Origin: Taiwanofungus camphoratus
Taxonomy: Eukaryota > Basidiomycota > Agaricomycetes > Polyporales > Taiwanofungaceae
Assembly (NCBI GenBank): GCA_003999685.1
Contig: CP021220.1
Coordinates: forward strand, 558,001-622,000
Length of the DNA stretch: 64,000 nt
Direction of reading: 5' to 3'
The notes beneath the pieces were generated by a model. It did no database searches. It was not told the origin of the DNA and saw only the letters and a list, made by a program, of their open reading frames with translations. This document shows positions 33,612 through 44,378 of this stretch, piece by piece; positions within the stretch are counted from its first letter, which is position 1, and every line of letters starts with the position of its first letter. Position numbers and translations under genes: made by a program.

Positions 33612-33801
33612 CTTTCCGGTGCTTCTTATCCTTCAACTCAACACTGATGGTACGCACTTGTAGTCAAGTGATCCTCCTGCCAGTCCCTTCCAACGGGGAC
33701 ACTGGTCTTACCCAATCCTTCCTATGAGGACGTTGGTGAGGGTCCGGTTTCTTCCGCTTGTTCGCGTTCTAATTCGCTATCCTGAGATAGAGTTTGTAGG
33801 G

Positions 33802-33812
33802 AATCTTGTCCT
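33802..33812 (-). promoter_or_regulatory. Self-primer binding site of element C
   Basis: Eleven bases, two nt inside the 5' LTR (33815-34385), complementary to the tract at the predicted transcript start in that LTR; the same sequence as in element A. Confidence 0.75.
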
Positions 33813-33814
33813 AA

Positions 33815-34385
33815 TGTTACGGGGGGTCTACGCCCGTAGGTGACTACCGTGACGGGGGGTCGTTGAGTAGTCAGGCGTGAAGTGTAAACGAGGAGTCAGC
33901 CTGGCTGACGACGAGTACACGTCTAAGTCTTCAACCGCTAGCCCAACGGTCTCGAGAGAGTTGCGGGCTAAGTCACAGCCTAAGTCCTAGTGTAGTCACA
34001 AGGATATAGATGGTCTAAGGCGATCCGTTGAATAGACAAAGGTATAGAGGCCTAAGCCCAGTCGTGAAGTACAAATGGTAACGACAACACCAAAGTACAC
34101 AGTGTAACTAAGGAGGACAAGATTGGGGTGCTCCACAGTGAGCCAACCCCTTAAGTACTATGGTGGGTTTAGGGCAAGCCAGCCCTCACTCCCACGGGTA
34201 CCAGCACCTAAGCGTCCATAAGTCAGAGGCCCAAGTGGTCCCTTCTGAGGAACAGTCCATAACTAAGCGGGTGACGGTCAGCCCGTCAGGAATAATGGTG
34301 ATAATTGTAAGTGTACATGACCCGCTAGTCCGGTATAGTGAAGAGAAATGAAAATGTATGTTCGCACCATCACCGCCTTGTAACA
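33815..34385 (-). repeat. Left (5') LTR of element C
   Basis: 571 bp, identical by eye to the other LTR of this element. The target duplicate GTCGT follows at 34386-34390 and LINE ORF2 resumes in frame. Confidence 0.95.
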
Positions 34386-35708
34386 GTCGTGGACCGGTAC
34401 ATTGATCGATTTGAACGAATGTTTTTGGACGGAAAGGGTCCAAACAAACGTTCTCCTGAATTCGCCGATTGGTTGGAGTTCACCTGGTGGCCGGAATTCC
34501 AGCGCCAGTTGGCCCAGCCAGAAGGGCGAATGTTATTTACTGATGGGTCGTATGCAAATGCGCCCACAGTGAGATCTGGTAGCGCGTGGCTCGTCATTGA
34601 CGGGGAAGACCACGTTGCCCATGGAAAGTTCGGGGCCGGCAAGGTCCAGAGCTTTGATGCGGAGATGCTGGCATTGGCACGTGGGCTGCGAGAAGCAGTC
34701 CATGACGTCCCTGCCCACATCACCACCCTCATAGTCTGTTCCGATAACCAATCGGCACTTGACCGAATTTTCAAGCCGGAAGTCGGACCATCGCAGATGG
34801 CGGCGGTCATGGCTTCTCAACACGTAAGAGCGTTCCTAGATGCAGATGAACGCCGACGCATCGTCCTTTTCTGGGTCCCATCCCATAAAGGCATATTTCA
34901 GAACGAGTTCGTCGATGAACTCGCGAAGAAGGCATTGGATGATCCCCAACCGGAATTCATCTCACAATCGATGGCCCTTGCTCGTGTCAAGGCAAGGGTC
35001 AAAAAGCGCTGGGGAACGTTAGTCGACAACCCCAACTATCGCGGTCGACGGTTATGGAAAGTAACCGAGGACGCCTTACCGCTGCATGGGACCACGGCCA
35101 AGGGCACGTGGGTCTTGAAGGCAGCCGGCAAGTCCAACAAGGAGGTGGCACGCGTATGCTGTGTGCTCACCAACCATTTCCCTGGCGGCGAATACCGCTC
35201 TCGGTTCAACATCCCTGGCCCTCACCTCTGCCTATGCGGAGCGGAGGAAACCAGGGAACATGTACTCTTCGAATGTCCATTCTGGATTAGGACGAAGCGC
35301 CAACAGGGTCCTCGTGATCCGCTTCTGATGGGGCCCCCTGAACAAAGGGGATGGACCCCGGATGACATAATGGAGTTCCTTTGGCTCAATCCGATGGTCT
35401 CCACTTTTGACTGGGCGGAGATTCTGGCAGAATCTCTACTTGAAGCTGAAACGGCGAGGACAAGAACATTCACTCATGCCCGTCTTATGTGCCACACTGT
35501 CGGAAGACAGGCGGCCTGGCAGCGGTTCCATGCGGACCGGCATTTAGATCCTGGTATGACCACCGCCCTGGGTGGAAAATACCGAGATTTCTGCGAATGG
35601 TACGACGTTGAAGCAAAGGTGTTTGAAATGTACCATAATTGGATAGAAGAGGGGATAGCGGAACCCAGTATCCATGACGACCCCCCTGTCTATCCGAACG
35701 ATAACTGA

Positions 35709-36013
35709 GGCCTGAAACCTGTAGGGCTAGACTTGGTTCCCTAAGTGATTTACTGACGGTACGGGATTACCGGGCCGAGTAAACACACAGAGCGTGAAAA
35801 ACGGGTCGGGGTCGGGTATGGCGTCATATGGCGACTGTACACTTCTTGTCAGGCCTTGTTGGATTATATGCCCACGCCATATAACGAGGCCACCGAAAAC
35901 TGTAGGTGTGCCGCTCATGCGGGCGCGGATGCCCACTTACTATCATTATTACTCTACATGTACCTAAGTCGTATGGAGTATAAACACGAAGAATTTAATT
36001 TAAAAAAAAAAAA
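35709..36013 (+). other. 3' untranslated end and A12 tail of the LINE
   Basis: About 290 bp after the ORF2 stop without coding signal, ending in a run of 12 A (36002-36013) directly before the target duplicate. This defines the 3' end of the LINE. Confidence 0.75.
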
Positions 36014-36020
36014 GAATGCA
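36014..36020. repeat. Right target-site duplication of the LINE (GAATGCA)
   Basis: Follows the A12 tail directly and matches 5822-5828. It lies 213 bp before the ATG of the copper-fist gene. Confidence 0.6.
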
Positions 36021-36233
36021 CATGCGGCGTTTACCGGTAGACCTTGTGACTATCTGTCACACCCATTACGTGCGTGACAGAGTACCATTCAGGTTTCAGG
36101 TACCCCCTCGATCTTGATGTGACGCCCAGCAGGACCACATATCCATAACCTTGCTAATCGCACCAGACACAGCTTCGATTCTTTCCCTCTCCCTCCAAAC
36201 TCTTACACTGTTCATTTGGGGAGGAAATATGCA

Positions 36234-37915
36234 ATGGTGATTAACATACAAGTAATTGACTCCATCGAAAGCATGCTAATGACTCTTTGCAGGTGTTCGT
36301 AAATAATCAGAAATTCGCATGGTAAATCCCAAGCTCTTGCGTCTTCCTTCGAAGCTGTACTCACATTATGTGTCGCTGGTAGTGAATCTTGCATCAAGGG
36401 GCACAGATCCTCCTCTTGTGCCCACACCGACCGTCCACTTTTCGAGATCAAGAGGAAAGGTCGTCCAGTGTCGCAATGTGAAAAGTGTAGGGAGCTTCGC
36501 AAAACAAAGCGCATGCATAATAAATGCAATTGTATGGCGAATTCGTGCCACGACGGGATTCCTACTGCCTCCAATGCCATTGTAAGCACCATAAAAACGT
36601 CTTCGTTGACAAAATGTACGTGATTCTACTTTTCCAATCCTCATTACGTATTCAATTTCGCACCACTCGATATTTGTTTCAGGCTCATCAGCGAGCAGGT
36701 TCAAGCCTATCGCTCCGGCTTTGCCAAATGGGCTTAAGGACGTATTTTCAGCTCAAGGTGTATCAAATGCTATCTCATCGCATCCGGGTTCAAAAGGTTT
36801 GCTTCCTTCAGGCAGAAGTATCATATCGTATTATCTCAATGCTTTCCACCGTGCGATTTCCAGTATCAACTCCATCGAACCCCTGTCACTGCACGAACTC
36901 CTGGAATTGCCAATGTCGGGCCGCAGATAACGCCAGCTCGCTTAATCTCCCTTCAAGTTCCGTAACAGAGGCTTCTAGTGCGCGGCGCAGGAACGGACTC
37001 GTGACTCTTGCCCAAGCAGCTGCCTTTTGTTGCAATCAAGAGCTTCCTCTGGCTTCTGACCCCTTGAACCATCCCCCAACTACAACGTGTGTGGTGTCCT
37101 CTCAGGTGGCACACTCTGCGTCTACGGTGGAAGTGGAACAGTCAAATGAGCGCCGGAAGCACAGGCGCTACCATGATGGCTTATCATCAGATCCGTACTT
37201 TCCGCCGCAACCCAAACGACACAAGCTCAGCCTACCATTCACGTGCGAGCATGAGTCTCATGCGTTACAGACCACAAGAGGGCCTGATCTCCCACCGATC
37301 CTATACCCATATAGTAATTCCCTCACGTCGGCATCAGAAGGCGCCTCGCCGTCACCCACGTTCCCTGACATTCCTCCACTCAGTACTATCGCGTCACTCG
37401 CAGGTTCTGGATGCTGCTGCGGTTTGCAGTGTTCCTGCCCTGGATGCGTCGAACACCGTGGAGCGGAGCATGTATCGGAGGATTTCAATGACTGTGATGA
37501 CGGGTGTGGGACTTGTGTCGATAACGATGGCGGTATAGAATTGCCATCTGCAGGCCCTGCTTTCAGTTCCGGTGAAAGTTCCAGCTCGTCGACATCAAGA
37601 TTTATCGATGCATTCCTTGCGCGTGCGGCGTCGCTGCCCCTTCCTCCCCGCACGCGTACGGCGGCTTTGGATGCCACGAACGTTACTGTGTATCCGTCTA
37701 CGTTGTTCCTAGGGGCTATGAAGGAGCGCGAAGAGCGTGGGGTGGCCTTCGGGCTCGTTTCACTTCCACCACTCGAGTGTGGTTGTTCCGGAGGTTGCGG
37801 GTGCCCCGAGGGGCGATGCGAGTGCGGAGACGAGTGTGGTGGATGTTGCGCAAGTGAAATTGATTCTCGGGACTCCGAGACTGTTGGAATAAGCATGTCC
37901 GCGCCTACGATTTGA
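36234..37915 (+). CDS. Copper-fist transcription factor (Ace1/Cuf1/Mac1 type)
   Basis: 476-residue nuclear regulator of copper (or iron) homeostasis genes. The N-terminus is a complete copper fist: VFVNNQKFACESC, zinc ligands C11, C14, C23, H25, and the minor-groove motif RKGRP at 35-39. Cys-rich clusters follow: CHCTNSWNCQC, then CCCGLQCSCPGC, then CGCSGGCGCPEGRCEC near the C-terminus. The last resembles the C-rich copper-sensing motif of Cuf1/Mac1 proteins. Exons: 36234-36236 (ATG only), 36293-36321, 36383-36615, 36683-36796, 36864-37915; sum 477 codons. The MVFVN start is universal in the family and fixes the ATG-only first coding exon. Only about 0.2 kb separates the ATG from the LINE, so its promoter may have changed. 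Confidence 0.92.
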
Positions 37916-39517
37916 CTCTAATGTGTGCTGTCAGCTTTTCTGGGTTTGTGTAATATTGTGTTCCTATGATTACTATGGTTGTACGTCCATTATCTTCTCA
38001 TGCTTAGGTGTTCCATATGTATCACTAATAGGTCTGAACATTCTTGTTATTGGCTCTCAAGCATGCACTTGAGCAACTTCTATGTATAGTCACTGTTTCG
38101 GCGACTGTATCATCATTATTGATCTGAAATCTGTTTCGTGATTATTGAGAAAGGAAGGTCAAGCGTTTTGGTTTACCAATCGGCAAGATTCGAATTTACA
38201 AGTTGTGTTCACTGCTCATGCTCCAGGTCACAGTACTAGTCCCTACATACGGTGATCACATGACTACATGATCGCACTGGCAGAATGTGTTCACGAATCA
38301 TTACTCTCCTTGTTTAAGTTCTCCTGCCTCGTACTACGCGGCTTATTAGGCATTAACTGTCCTATACTTTCCTCTCGGACTTGACTGCAGTTGCATGCGT
38401 AAATGCTGACTCTCCGAGTCGACGTAGCTTCTTCGGCCTGCCAGCATCGTGCACTTTCTTGTCGGGCTGGCTAGGAATAACGGCGATTCAAAGTTGGTGC
38501 AAAATTTGCATGGCAGTCATGCACTAGTCGCATTAGCTGACTACAGGTTGACTGGTGTGCGACACTGATTGTTCCACATTCAGCCACTGAGGTGTAAGAA
38601 ATTTGACTACTTAGTCGAGTTATGCAATTTTGGTACCAGCAAGGTGACTAAGGCTGATATTCATTTTTTACAGTGTCATATCTGATGGGTGGACTGTGCT
38701 GCCCAAATTAGCTCTATAATAAAGTCTGTGTTGCGATAACCATCAAGAGGTCTAAGATCGCGTTTGCAGTGCCAGTCTCTTTTGACAGATCATCACGATA
38801 TGAGCGACTAGTGCTATTATGTAATTGCATATATGGTTCAATGGATTCATGATGCTGCTTATAGTAGGCTGGATTCTCACTCAGTGTTATGTAGTTGTCT
38901 TTGATAGAGTTTCGTCGACTCAGATCAAGCTTACCAAGTGACCACAGCGCAGAATGCTTGCAGATTGAAGAATGGAGTGGGATCTCAGGGCTTCAAAGCG
39001 CCATTACATTAGGGCCTCCACGTTGTCCATTACTGAAGGCGGAGGTTTAACCGTACAACTGCCGCATGCAAGATTGTTATGGTAGTCACAAACGACCATA
39101 GCAAAGTTGTGGATGAGGAGTCGTAGCAAAACGATATATATGCCTGAGGACGACTTTGAGTCGACGACCGAAATTCGTCTTCCAGGCGGTCTCGTTGCTG
39201 CCGAGTTAACATTCTGTGATACCTTCACAAGTTGTGTTTTCAAGGCACACGATGGCGAATCTCCCACCGCTGTCAAGGAAGAAGTAAGTATAGAAGGCAA
39301 AAGTTCATTGCATCATGACCGGACGGAGTGATAGTACTCTGGCCCTCGTCTCGACTGGCCGATCTGGGCGCCGTTCATTGTTCAAGACGCTCATGATCGA
39401 TAAAAGACTAGCGTGTCGCAGTGCTGTATGACCAGCTTATAATCGATATAAGACTAGAGCATCACAGGGCTACATGACCATCTTGACAGGTCTTCGCCGC
39501 AACGATTACCGTTCAAA
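37916..39517. other. 1.6-kb intergenic region, no gene supported
   Basis: AT-rich DNA downstream of the copper-fist gene and upstream of the DUF6533 gene. A frame of about 65 codons near 39.14-39.33 kb (MPEDDFESTTEIRLPGG) is not recognised and has no support beyond being open. The only structure seen is the tandem duplication at 39396-39487. Confidence 0.5.
39396..39487. repeat. Two-copy diverged tandem repeat (46-bp unit)
   Basis: Units 39396-39441 and 39442-39487 share ATCGATAnAAGACTAG and CATGACCA-like ends. They lie just upstream of the DUF6533 gene's ATG, so they could be promoter elements; no known binding site is recognised. Confidence 0.6.
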
Positions 39518-41321
39518 ATGTCTTCCAATGCTACTATTATCGCAGAAGAAGAAATTCTTGTTGCACAAAAGTGAGTCATTTAGCCGCTTTCATGAGTGAT
39601 TCATCGTCATAATGTCGATGTTAGCTTCGTCAATAACTATTGCACGTTGGCGACATGCAGTAAGTATCGGCTAGAAACTGGTCCTTTCATCACTGAAGAC
39701 TTATCATGTGCGGTATCCTCTTCGACCTAGCCCTAATTCTCTATGAACACACGACTACTTTCTCCCAAGAGGCCCTTTTAATATGGGGCGCGAAGACAAC
39801 AGGCGCTACGATTGTCTTCATTCTGAATCGATATCTCCTGTTTGCATACGGGGTTATTCTTGCCCTAGAAGTGATTCCCTGGAGCACCCCTAAGGTAGGT
39901 TGCTTTGCCCTGCTTTCAGTCCATTAGAGTTATCCTCATATGCTGGGAATTATCACAGAGGTTACTTTCATCCATTGATGGACATGTGATAGACAGCTTA
40001 TTTATCTCCTTTACCCAGTTGTGGTGCTATATCTTACATCGATAATATCATTACATTTGCATTATATTTCATCCTAGCGGGTAAGTGTTGTTAGCAGCTA
40101 TTTTGATTGCAGCCTGAAATTCAGCTAAATCTGTGGAAAGCCTTTTCAGCTCTTCGAGTATATGGCATTGGCGGCAAAAAATGGCATACTACTTTGGCGA
40201 CACTAGCATTAGCTCTGGTCCCACTGGGAACCAATATTGTGGGTTTGTCTCAGCATCCGGCCAGTATCAGCAGAATCTGACAGGTTTAATCTAGTACATC
40301 ATGGTAAAGTCACGGTATGATGGTGTTGAATTTGTAGGCAGTATACCAGTCTGCTTTCAGACGAGCCCCGTTACCTTCGACACTTACTACAGGTAATAAC
40401 CAAACACTCTTATCATTGTGAATTATTAAAGTCCCCCTTACGCAGATGTATGGCTCTTCCATTCCTTGAGAGCAATTCAACAAATTGCTGAAGGATACGA
40501 GATAACAGTGGTCATTGTGGCTCGCACATGTGCAATTGCGTCTGATCTGGTTGTTCTTCTTGTTACTTGGACTTCAAGTTATCAAATCAGACGTAATGCC
40601 AGTCAAGCTCACCTCAAAACTCCTTTGACAACATTAATACTAAGTGATGGTAAGTTGGCTGACAAAATTGAACCATTAAAGATTGCTTATTAGTTGACTC
40701 GGCCAGGAACCATCTATTTTGTGTATGTCAGGCTCGACTTGTTTCCAGCTTTCCGTGATAAATCTTTTATGATGTCTTCTATGACAGCATGCTTCTCATT
40801 GTCAACATCTTACAGATCACCTTGACACTAGAGAGCCTCCAGAGTTCAAATGTATGCTTTGATACGGTTGTGCATCATTTATATGTATTGAAGGCCTTCA
40901 ATTCACAGGAGTCAATGGACTATCCTTCAATTTTTCTTGCACCGTCTGGCTGTCTTTTTCTTCCGAGGGGTATATGGCTGATTTTGTCATTAGGATGTCC
41001 TCCATACTTGTCTCAAGATTTATCATGGATCTTCGTCAAGTTGGAGCTCATGATGGCATTGACTCACAGACCTTGCTACAAATAGGATCCAACCAGTCCT
41101 CACAGACTTCTACATTGCAGTTCAGTTCTCTCTTGATTGGTCATTTGGATGCACCTCTAGAATTTAGGTCATTCTCAGCTATAAGTGAGAGTACTTTCGA
41201 GAGTCCAGATGTAGCAGAGGACAAGCAGGATTATGTGGTGGAAGAGAACAATGAAGAGATGATCGCAGACATTGTGCTCCCCACTGATGAGGTTGTTGAG
41301 CTTCATAGCCTCAGGATCTGA
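39518..41321 (+). CDS. DUF6533 multi-pass membrane protein
   Basis: 376-residue integral membrane protein of a family greatly expanded in mushroom-forming fungi; function unknown. The N-terminal DUF6533 signature is present (NNYCTLATC, then LILYEHTTTFSQEALLIWG, then LNRY). Several hydrophobic helices follow, then LRVYGIGGKKW, then SSILVSRFIMDLRQ before an acidic cytosolic tail. Exons: 39518-39570, 39625-39659, 39731-39870, 39920-39960, 40019-40080, 40150-40238, 40295-40303 (9 nt), 40338-40392, 40446-40649, 40707-40722 (16 nt), 40788-40851, 40909-40943, 40994-41321; sum 377 codons. The intron at 40304-40337 is only 34 nt. Several junctions were chosen for frame and family fit, so single boundaries could shift, but the gene looks intact. 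Confidence 0.82.
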
Positions 41322-41690
41322 TGTTGTTGTATATGTCTGCAATCATTATGAGATGCCCCTGTATTATATAGAGGTATAGACTATGAATTGATCTCCAAGA
41401 CAAAATTGAAACCACAAAGAACAAGACATCGTTCTCAATATAAATGATTTGCTCACTATGCTACCGGGTTTCGGTGTCTTTTCGAAGTCTCATCCATGAG
41501 ATTTGCGATGTTCTTATTACTTACAATACGATAGTGTCAACCGTTCTCACTGTATTATCACATGAAGAGTGAGTTCCTTCTTCACTACTTGTTATTCTAC
41601 ATCTTTGTTGATACATGTTGTACAGTTCCCAACAGAGATCCGATACCAAGACCGTCCCCTATCATACGCTGACATACCTGAGTTAGTGAT
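41322..41690. other. Intergenic region between convergent genes
   Basis: AT-rich 3' flanking DNA of the DUF6533 gene (+) and the E2 gene (-). No coding or structured element seen. Confidence 0.6.
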
Positions 41691-42672
41691 CTAGTGAGTA
41701 AAGTATAAGTGAATTGCATACGTATCATCTGAAAAGATGACGATATCAGAAAGCAAGTCACCGCAAAGCTCGATGCGCAAATACGTACCGTGATAAGCGA
41801 AACGACTCTGGAATTGAGCGGCGGTCACGGAAGTGAGCGAGGTGATATAGGCTACAGGAAGCAAGTCAGAGACGAACCTTCTTCGGGTTATCCGGAGCGT
41901 GCCGCACATAAACATCGTTCTCTGGAGGTCTGCGATCTTATTCAGAACGCCAAAAGTGCAGTTCAGGTTGGACTCAGGCTCACCGCTCCTTCTTCTGCCA
42001 CAGCGGAAACCAGTCTGTATAGCTGTATATATGCGAAATAACAGTAGAAGAACCTACCTTACATGACGCCAACATGCTCTGTAGTGTCACACAAACCGCG
42101 GTGACACTCAAGACGGGGGACCACTCGTTCCCTAGAATGGATGCACAAATCTGATCGTTCAGTTTATCAGCGATGATCTCGTCTGTATAAATCGAAGAAA
42201 ACACTTACATGACCATTAGAATATACATGCTTAAGAATGCGTACAACAGATGAAGGTAAGCACAGTTCGATCGTGCAAGTGGAGGTGGCGTACTGGATGC
42301 ACCGGTGCCTGGTATTTATCGTCCACTACAAACTGCACGGCAGGGGAGGATATTGGATACTGATTATCAAAGCGGAACATCAGCGCGAATACTTCGCCCT
42401 GAATGTATTCGTCGATTAGCCGCTTCGAAGAACAGGACCCAACATCCGAGGCGTCAAGGTGAGACGTACCGCGTATATTGTATCGCCCAAGACCTCTATA
42501 GAGAGATACCATGTCTGAAAGTCGTCAGCACTCAAAAGCGTGATGCCTGCCCGTTCAATAATTAGCTCCCTACGAACGGTCAAGGATACGGGGAGTCGCG
42601 CGTACCTACTGGAGTCCCCTGAGTCTTGATCTCCATCAACTCCTTCTGTAATCGTCTGCTTGCGACCGACAT
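41691..42672 (-). CDS. UBE2W-like ubiquitin-conjugating enzyme E2
   Basis: 160-residue E2. UBE2W enzymes attach ubiquitin to protein N-termini. The core reads FDNQYPISSPAVQFV, then PVHPHVYSNGHICASIL with the catalytic Cys at 92, then NEWSPVLSV, and ends with KKSRFAYHDDT. The placement of HPHVYSNGHIC and the short HDD-containing tail match UBE2W/Ubc16 rather than other E2s. Exons: 42672-42606, 42546-42470, 42398-42294, 42229-42209 (21 nt), 42150-42058, 41994-41984 (11 nt), 41929-41878, 41807-41789 (19 nt), 41728-41691; sum 161 codons. Nine exons for 160 residues is dense even for this genome. The start MSVASRRLQKEL fits the usual E2 N-terminal helix. Confidence 0.9.
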
Positions 42673-43164
42673 ATTTGGTATCGAGAACGTTCAAAGACTC
42701 AACGCTACGGGTGTCTAGTGCTTTCCAGGAGTCTTGTGCTTGCCACTCCTTGTCCTATTTATCGTAGGCGAACACAACGGTGTCCGGGTTAAGCTCAGTC
42801 CATAGGCTGAAGAAGCGCCTGAATCACTATCGAACAAATAAGCGCAAACTTAGCGCACCATAAAAGCGGGTCAAAAACATTCACGTCCCAACAATGTCAT
42901 AACATCTCCGCTTTAGAGTCACTTGCTTCCCGTACATTTTAGATGAGCAGGGGATATGCAGGCGCTCGCGAGGATGAAGATTTACTTTCCTTGCTTTCAT
43001 CATTGTTTCTTGGTGATGTACTATTGTCCACCTTGCAACATGACTTGCAGGGAATATACGTACAGATTTTGGTCAGCGGATGTCACTTCTAGGCGCTGTC
43101 TAGCTGAAGCAATACAATACTATTTTTACACCGTGACCGTTTTGAAAAACCGTCTATCAATAAG
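42673..43164. other. Upstream DNA of the E2 gene / downstream of HEM3
   Basis: About 490 bp with no supported gene. A 158-codon open frame on the plus strand overlapping this region and the 3' end of HEM3 has no family resemblance and is taken as a shadow. Confidence 0.55.
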
Positions 43165-44378
43165 TTATGCTACACTGGTTGCAGTTGCAGTTTCTTCGGC
43201 CTTGCTCTGCTCAATCTTCCTCTCTCGGTCTTTGGTGATCTCGTCCAAGATTGTCCTCGCACCAGTGTCAATCAGTAACCGAGCTAATCTCTTCCCAAGT
43301 GCCTCTGCTTCCTCCATGGAACTGACATCCTCCTCCAGTGTATGCTCTACATGCTCCTTCCCGCTCAACGATGTTACACAGCCCATAATAGTCAACACGC
43401 CGCCCTTCCCGCACCCGCTCTCCCTCAGTTGAGTATGCACCCCAACTGGAACACTACACCCGCCCTCCAGCACGCGTAGGCAAGCGCGCTCTGCGCGGCA
43501 GGACCACTCCGTCGGCCAGTGCGTTAGCGCAGCGCACAAGTCGCGGGTAGCGGCATCGTCTGCGCGGATCTCGATAGCCAGGGCACCTTGCGAGACTGCA
43601 TGTAGTAGTGTAGGAGGTCCTAGATCGGCAGTGACGCGCGAGCCCCAGCCTAGACGGATCAACCCTGCTTTGGCAAGGATAAGTGCAGCATACGGACCAT
43701 CGGGAGCATCAAGCTTGGCTATGCGCGTGTTCCTAACGAATGAAGCACAGGTCGGGATGAGGATGAACAGATCACGTCGAGAGGTAATCGTGTACGCACA
43801 AGTTTCCACGCTTTACAATGAATTGGCCAAGGGAACAGGATCAGACATGTGCGGCTACGGCCCAAGACAAACAAAAAAGAACTCACCACATCCTTAAAAA
43901 CTAATCTCGGAAAGCGTCGCTTGAGCTGTGCGACCCTCCGCACACTGCTCGTGCCTACGACGCTTCCGTCCGGGAGCTCATCGAGGCTCTTCCAAGTCTC
44001 GCCCTTTTTCACAACCAGAGAGTCCACTGGATCTTCCCTCTTCAACACTCCAGCGATCTCGCACCCTTCCGGCAGCTCTGTCGGCACGTCCTTGAAACTA
44101 TGCACGAGCATGTCGACCTCGCCTGTGCGTAACGCAACTTCTAGCTCCTCCGTCCAGAGTGCTTTTCCACCAAGGAGGTACAGTGCTTGAGATTGGTTCT
44201 TGTCCCCGCCTGTAGACATGAAGAGTGCCTCGAAGGCAGTCGAGGGGTGCCGAGCTTCGAGAGCATTGCGTACAATATTCGTCTGGACCCGGGCGAGCTC
44301 TGATGCACGAGACGCGAGAATGAACTTGCGACGAGTAGCTTGTGGATGCTCGGCCGTAGAAGGTGCCAGTGTAGTCAT
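43165..44378 (-). CDS. HEM3: Hydroxymethylbilane synthase (porphobilinogen deaminase)
   Basis: 356-residue cytosolic enzyme that joins four porphobilinogen molecules into hydroxymethylbilane, the third step of haem synthesis. Clear motifs: KFILASRASELARVQ, GGKALWTEELE, MLVHSFKDVPTELP, GTSSVRRVAQL, then LRVLEGGCSVPVGV with C260 as the residue that holds the dipyrromethane cofactor. Exons: 44378-43887, 43810-43800 (11-nt microexon encoding RGNL), 43732-43165; sum 357 codons. The microexon restores the conserved FKDVRGNLNTRIAKLD. The first in-frame ATG is used; length is normal for fungal enzymes. Confidence 0.95.

Larger units (their letters stand above)
27815..34385 (-). mobile_element. Ty3/chromovirus LTR retrotransposon C (same family as A, opposite strand)
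   Basis: 6571 bp with 571-bp LTRs that look identical to each other, flanked by the duplication GTCGT (27810-27814 and 34386-34390), inserted in LINE ORF2 between the reverse transcriptase and RNase H. It has the same parts as element A: self-primer site, pol with zinc knuckle to chromodomain, and the accessory frame. No capsid domain is recognised. The pol frame looks whole. LTRs of A and C differ at about ten of 571 sites, so they descend from different but close parents and are not a local duplication. Confidence 0.95.
24633..35708 (+). pseudogene. LINE ORF2: endonuclease, reverse transcriptase, RNase H; interrupted
   Basis: About 1500 codons once element C (27815-34385) and its target copy are left out; the frame resumes exactly across that insertion. 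Domains: exonuclease-endonuclease-phosphatase type endonuclease (MCGDFNLRHPLWD near 25.2 kb, SDHAVL near 25.47 kb), reverse transcriptase (LLDVSQFYPSINHD, and FYVDDGLI near 26.95 kb), a thumb region, and RNase H after element C (FTDGSY, DAEMLAL, SDNQSAL, DELAKKAL at 34.54-34.94 kb). A Cys-rich stretch (CLCGAEETREHVLFEC) follows. Two in-frame TGA codons (26508-26510 and 27204-27206) interrupt it. The first sits where related enzymes have Arg, so CGA to TGA is likely, as expected from deamination of methylated CpG. Confidence 0.88.
5829..36013 (+). mobile_element. LINE retrotransposon with RNase H (Tad1/I-like), split by three LTR elements and a spacer
   Basis: Non-LTR retrotransposon with two ORFs and a 12-A tail. 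Order: ORF1 N-part (5897-6103 and 12682-13869), a non-coding spacer, ORF1 C-part with zinc knuckles (to 24610), then ORF2 with apurinic-type endonuclease, reverse transcriptase (YVDD) and RNase H, interrupted at 27814/34391. Leaving out the three LTR elements and their duplicated 5-bp targets, about 9.29 kb remains; without the spacer about 7.5 kb, a usual length for the group. At the LTR insertions at 6104 and 27815 the reading frame continues exactly on the other side. A C-terminal RNase H on ORF2 points to the Tad1 or I groups. Two in-frame TGA codons and the insertions make this copy dead. Confidence 0.87.

Noticed and set aside
35709-36013. Reading the A12 run as a simple poly-A satellite rather than a LINE tail
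   Set aside because: It directly follows the ORF2 3' region and is followed by a 7-bp copy of the DNA just before ORF1, as expected for target-primed reverse transcription.
39107-39331. Plus-strand frame of about 65-75 codons as a gene
   Set aside because: No recognisable domain, no clear exon partners, and isolated in AT-rich DNA.
39895-39919. A 25-nt intron in the DUF6533 gene (GTAGGT to TTTCAG)
   Set aside because: A 49-nt intron with donor at 39871 and the same acceptor keeps the frame, has normal length and matches the family spacing between LNRY and the next conserved Cys better.
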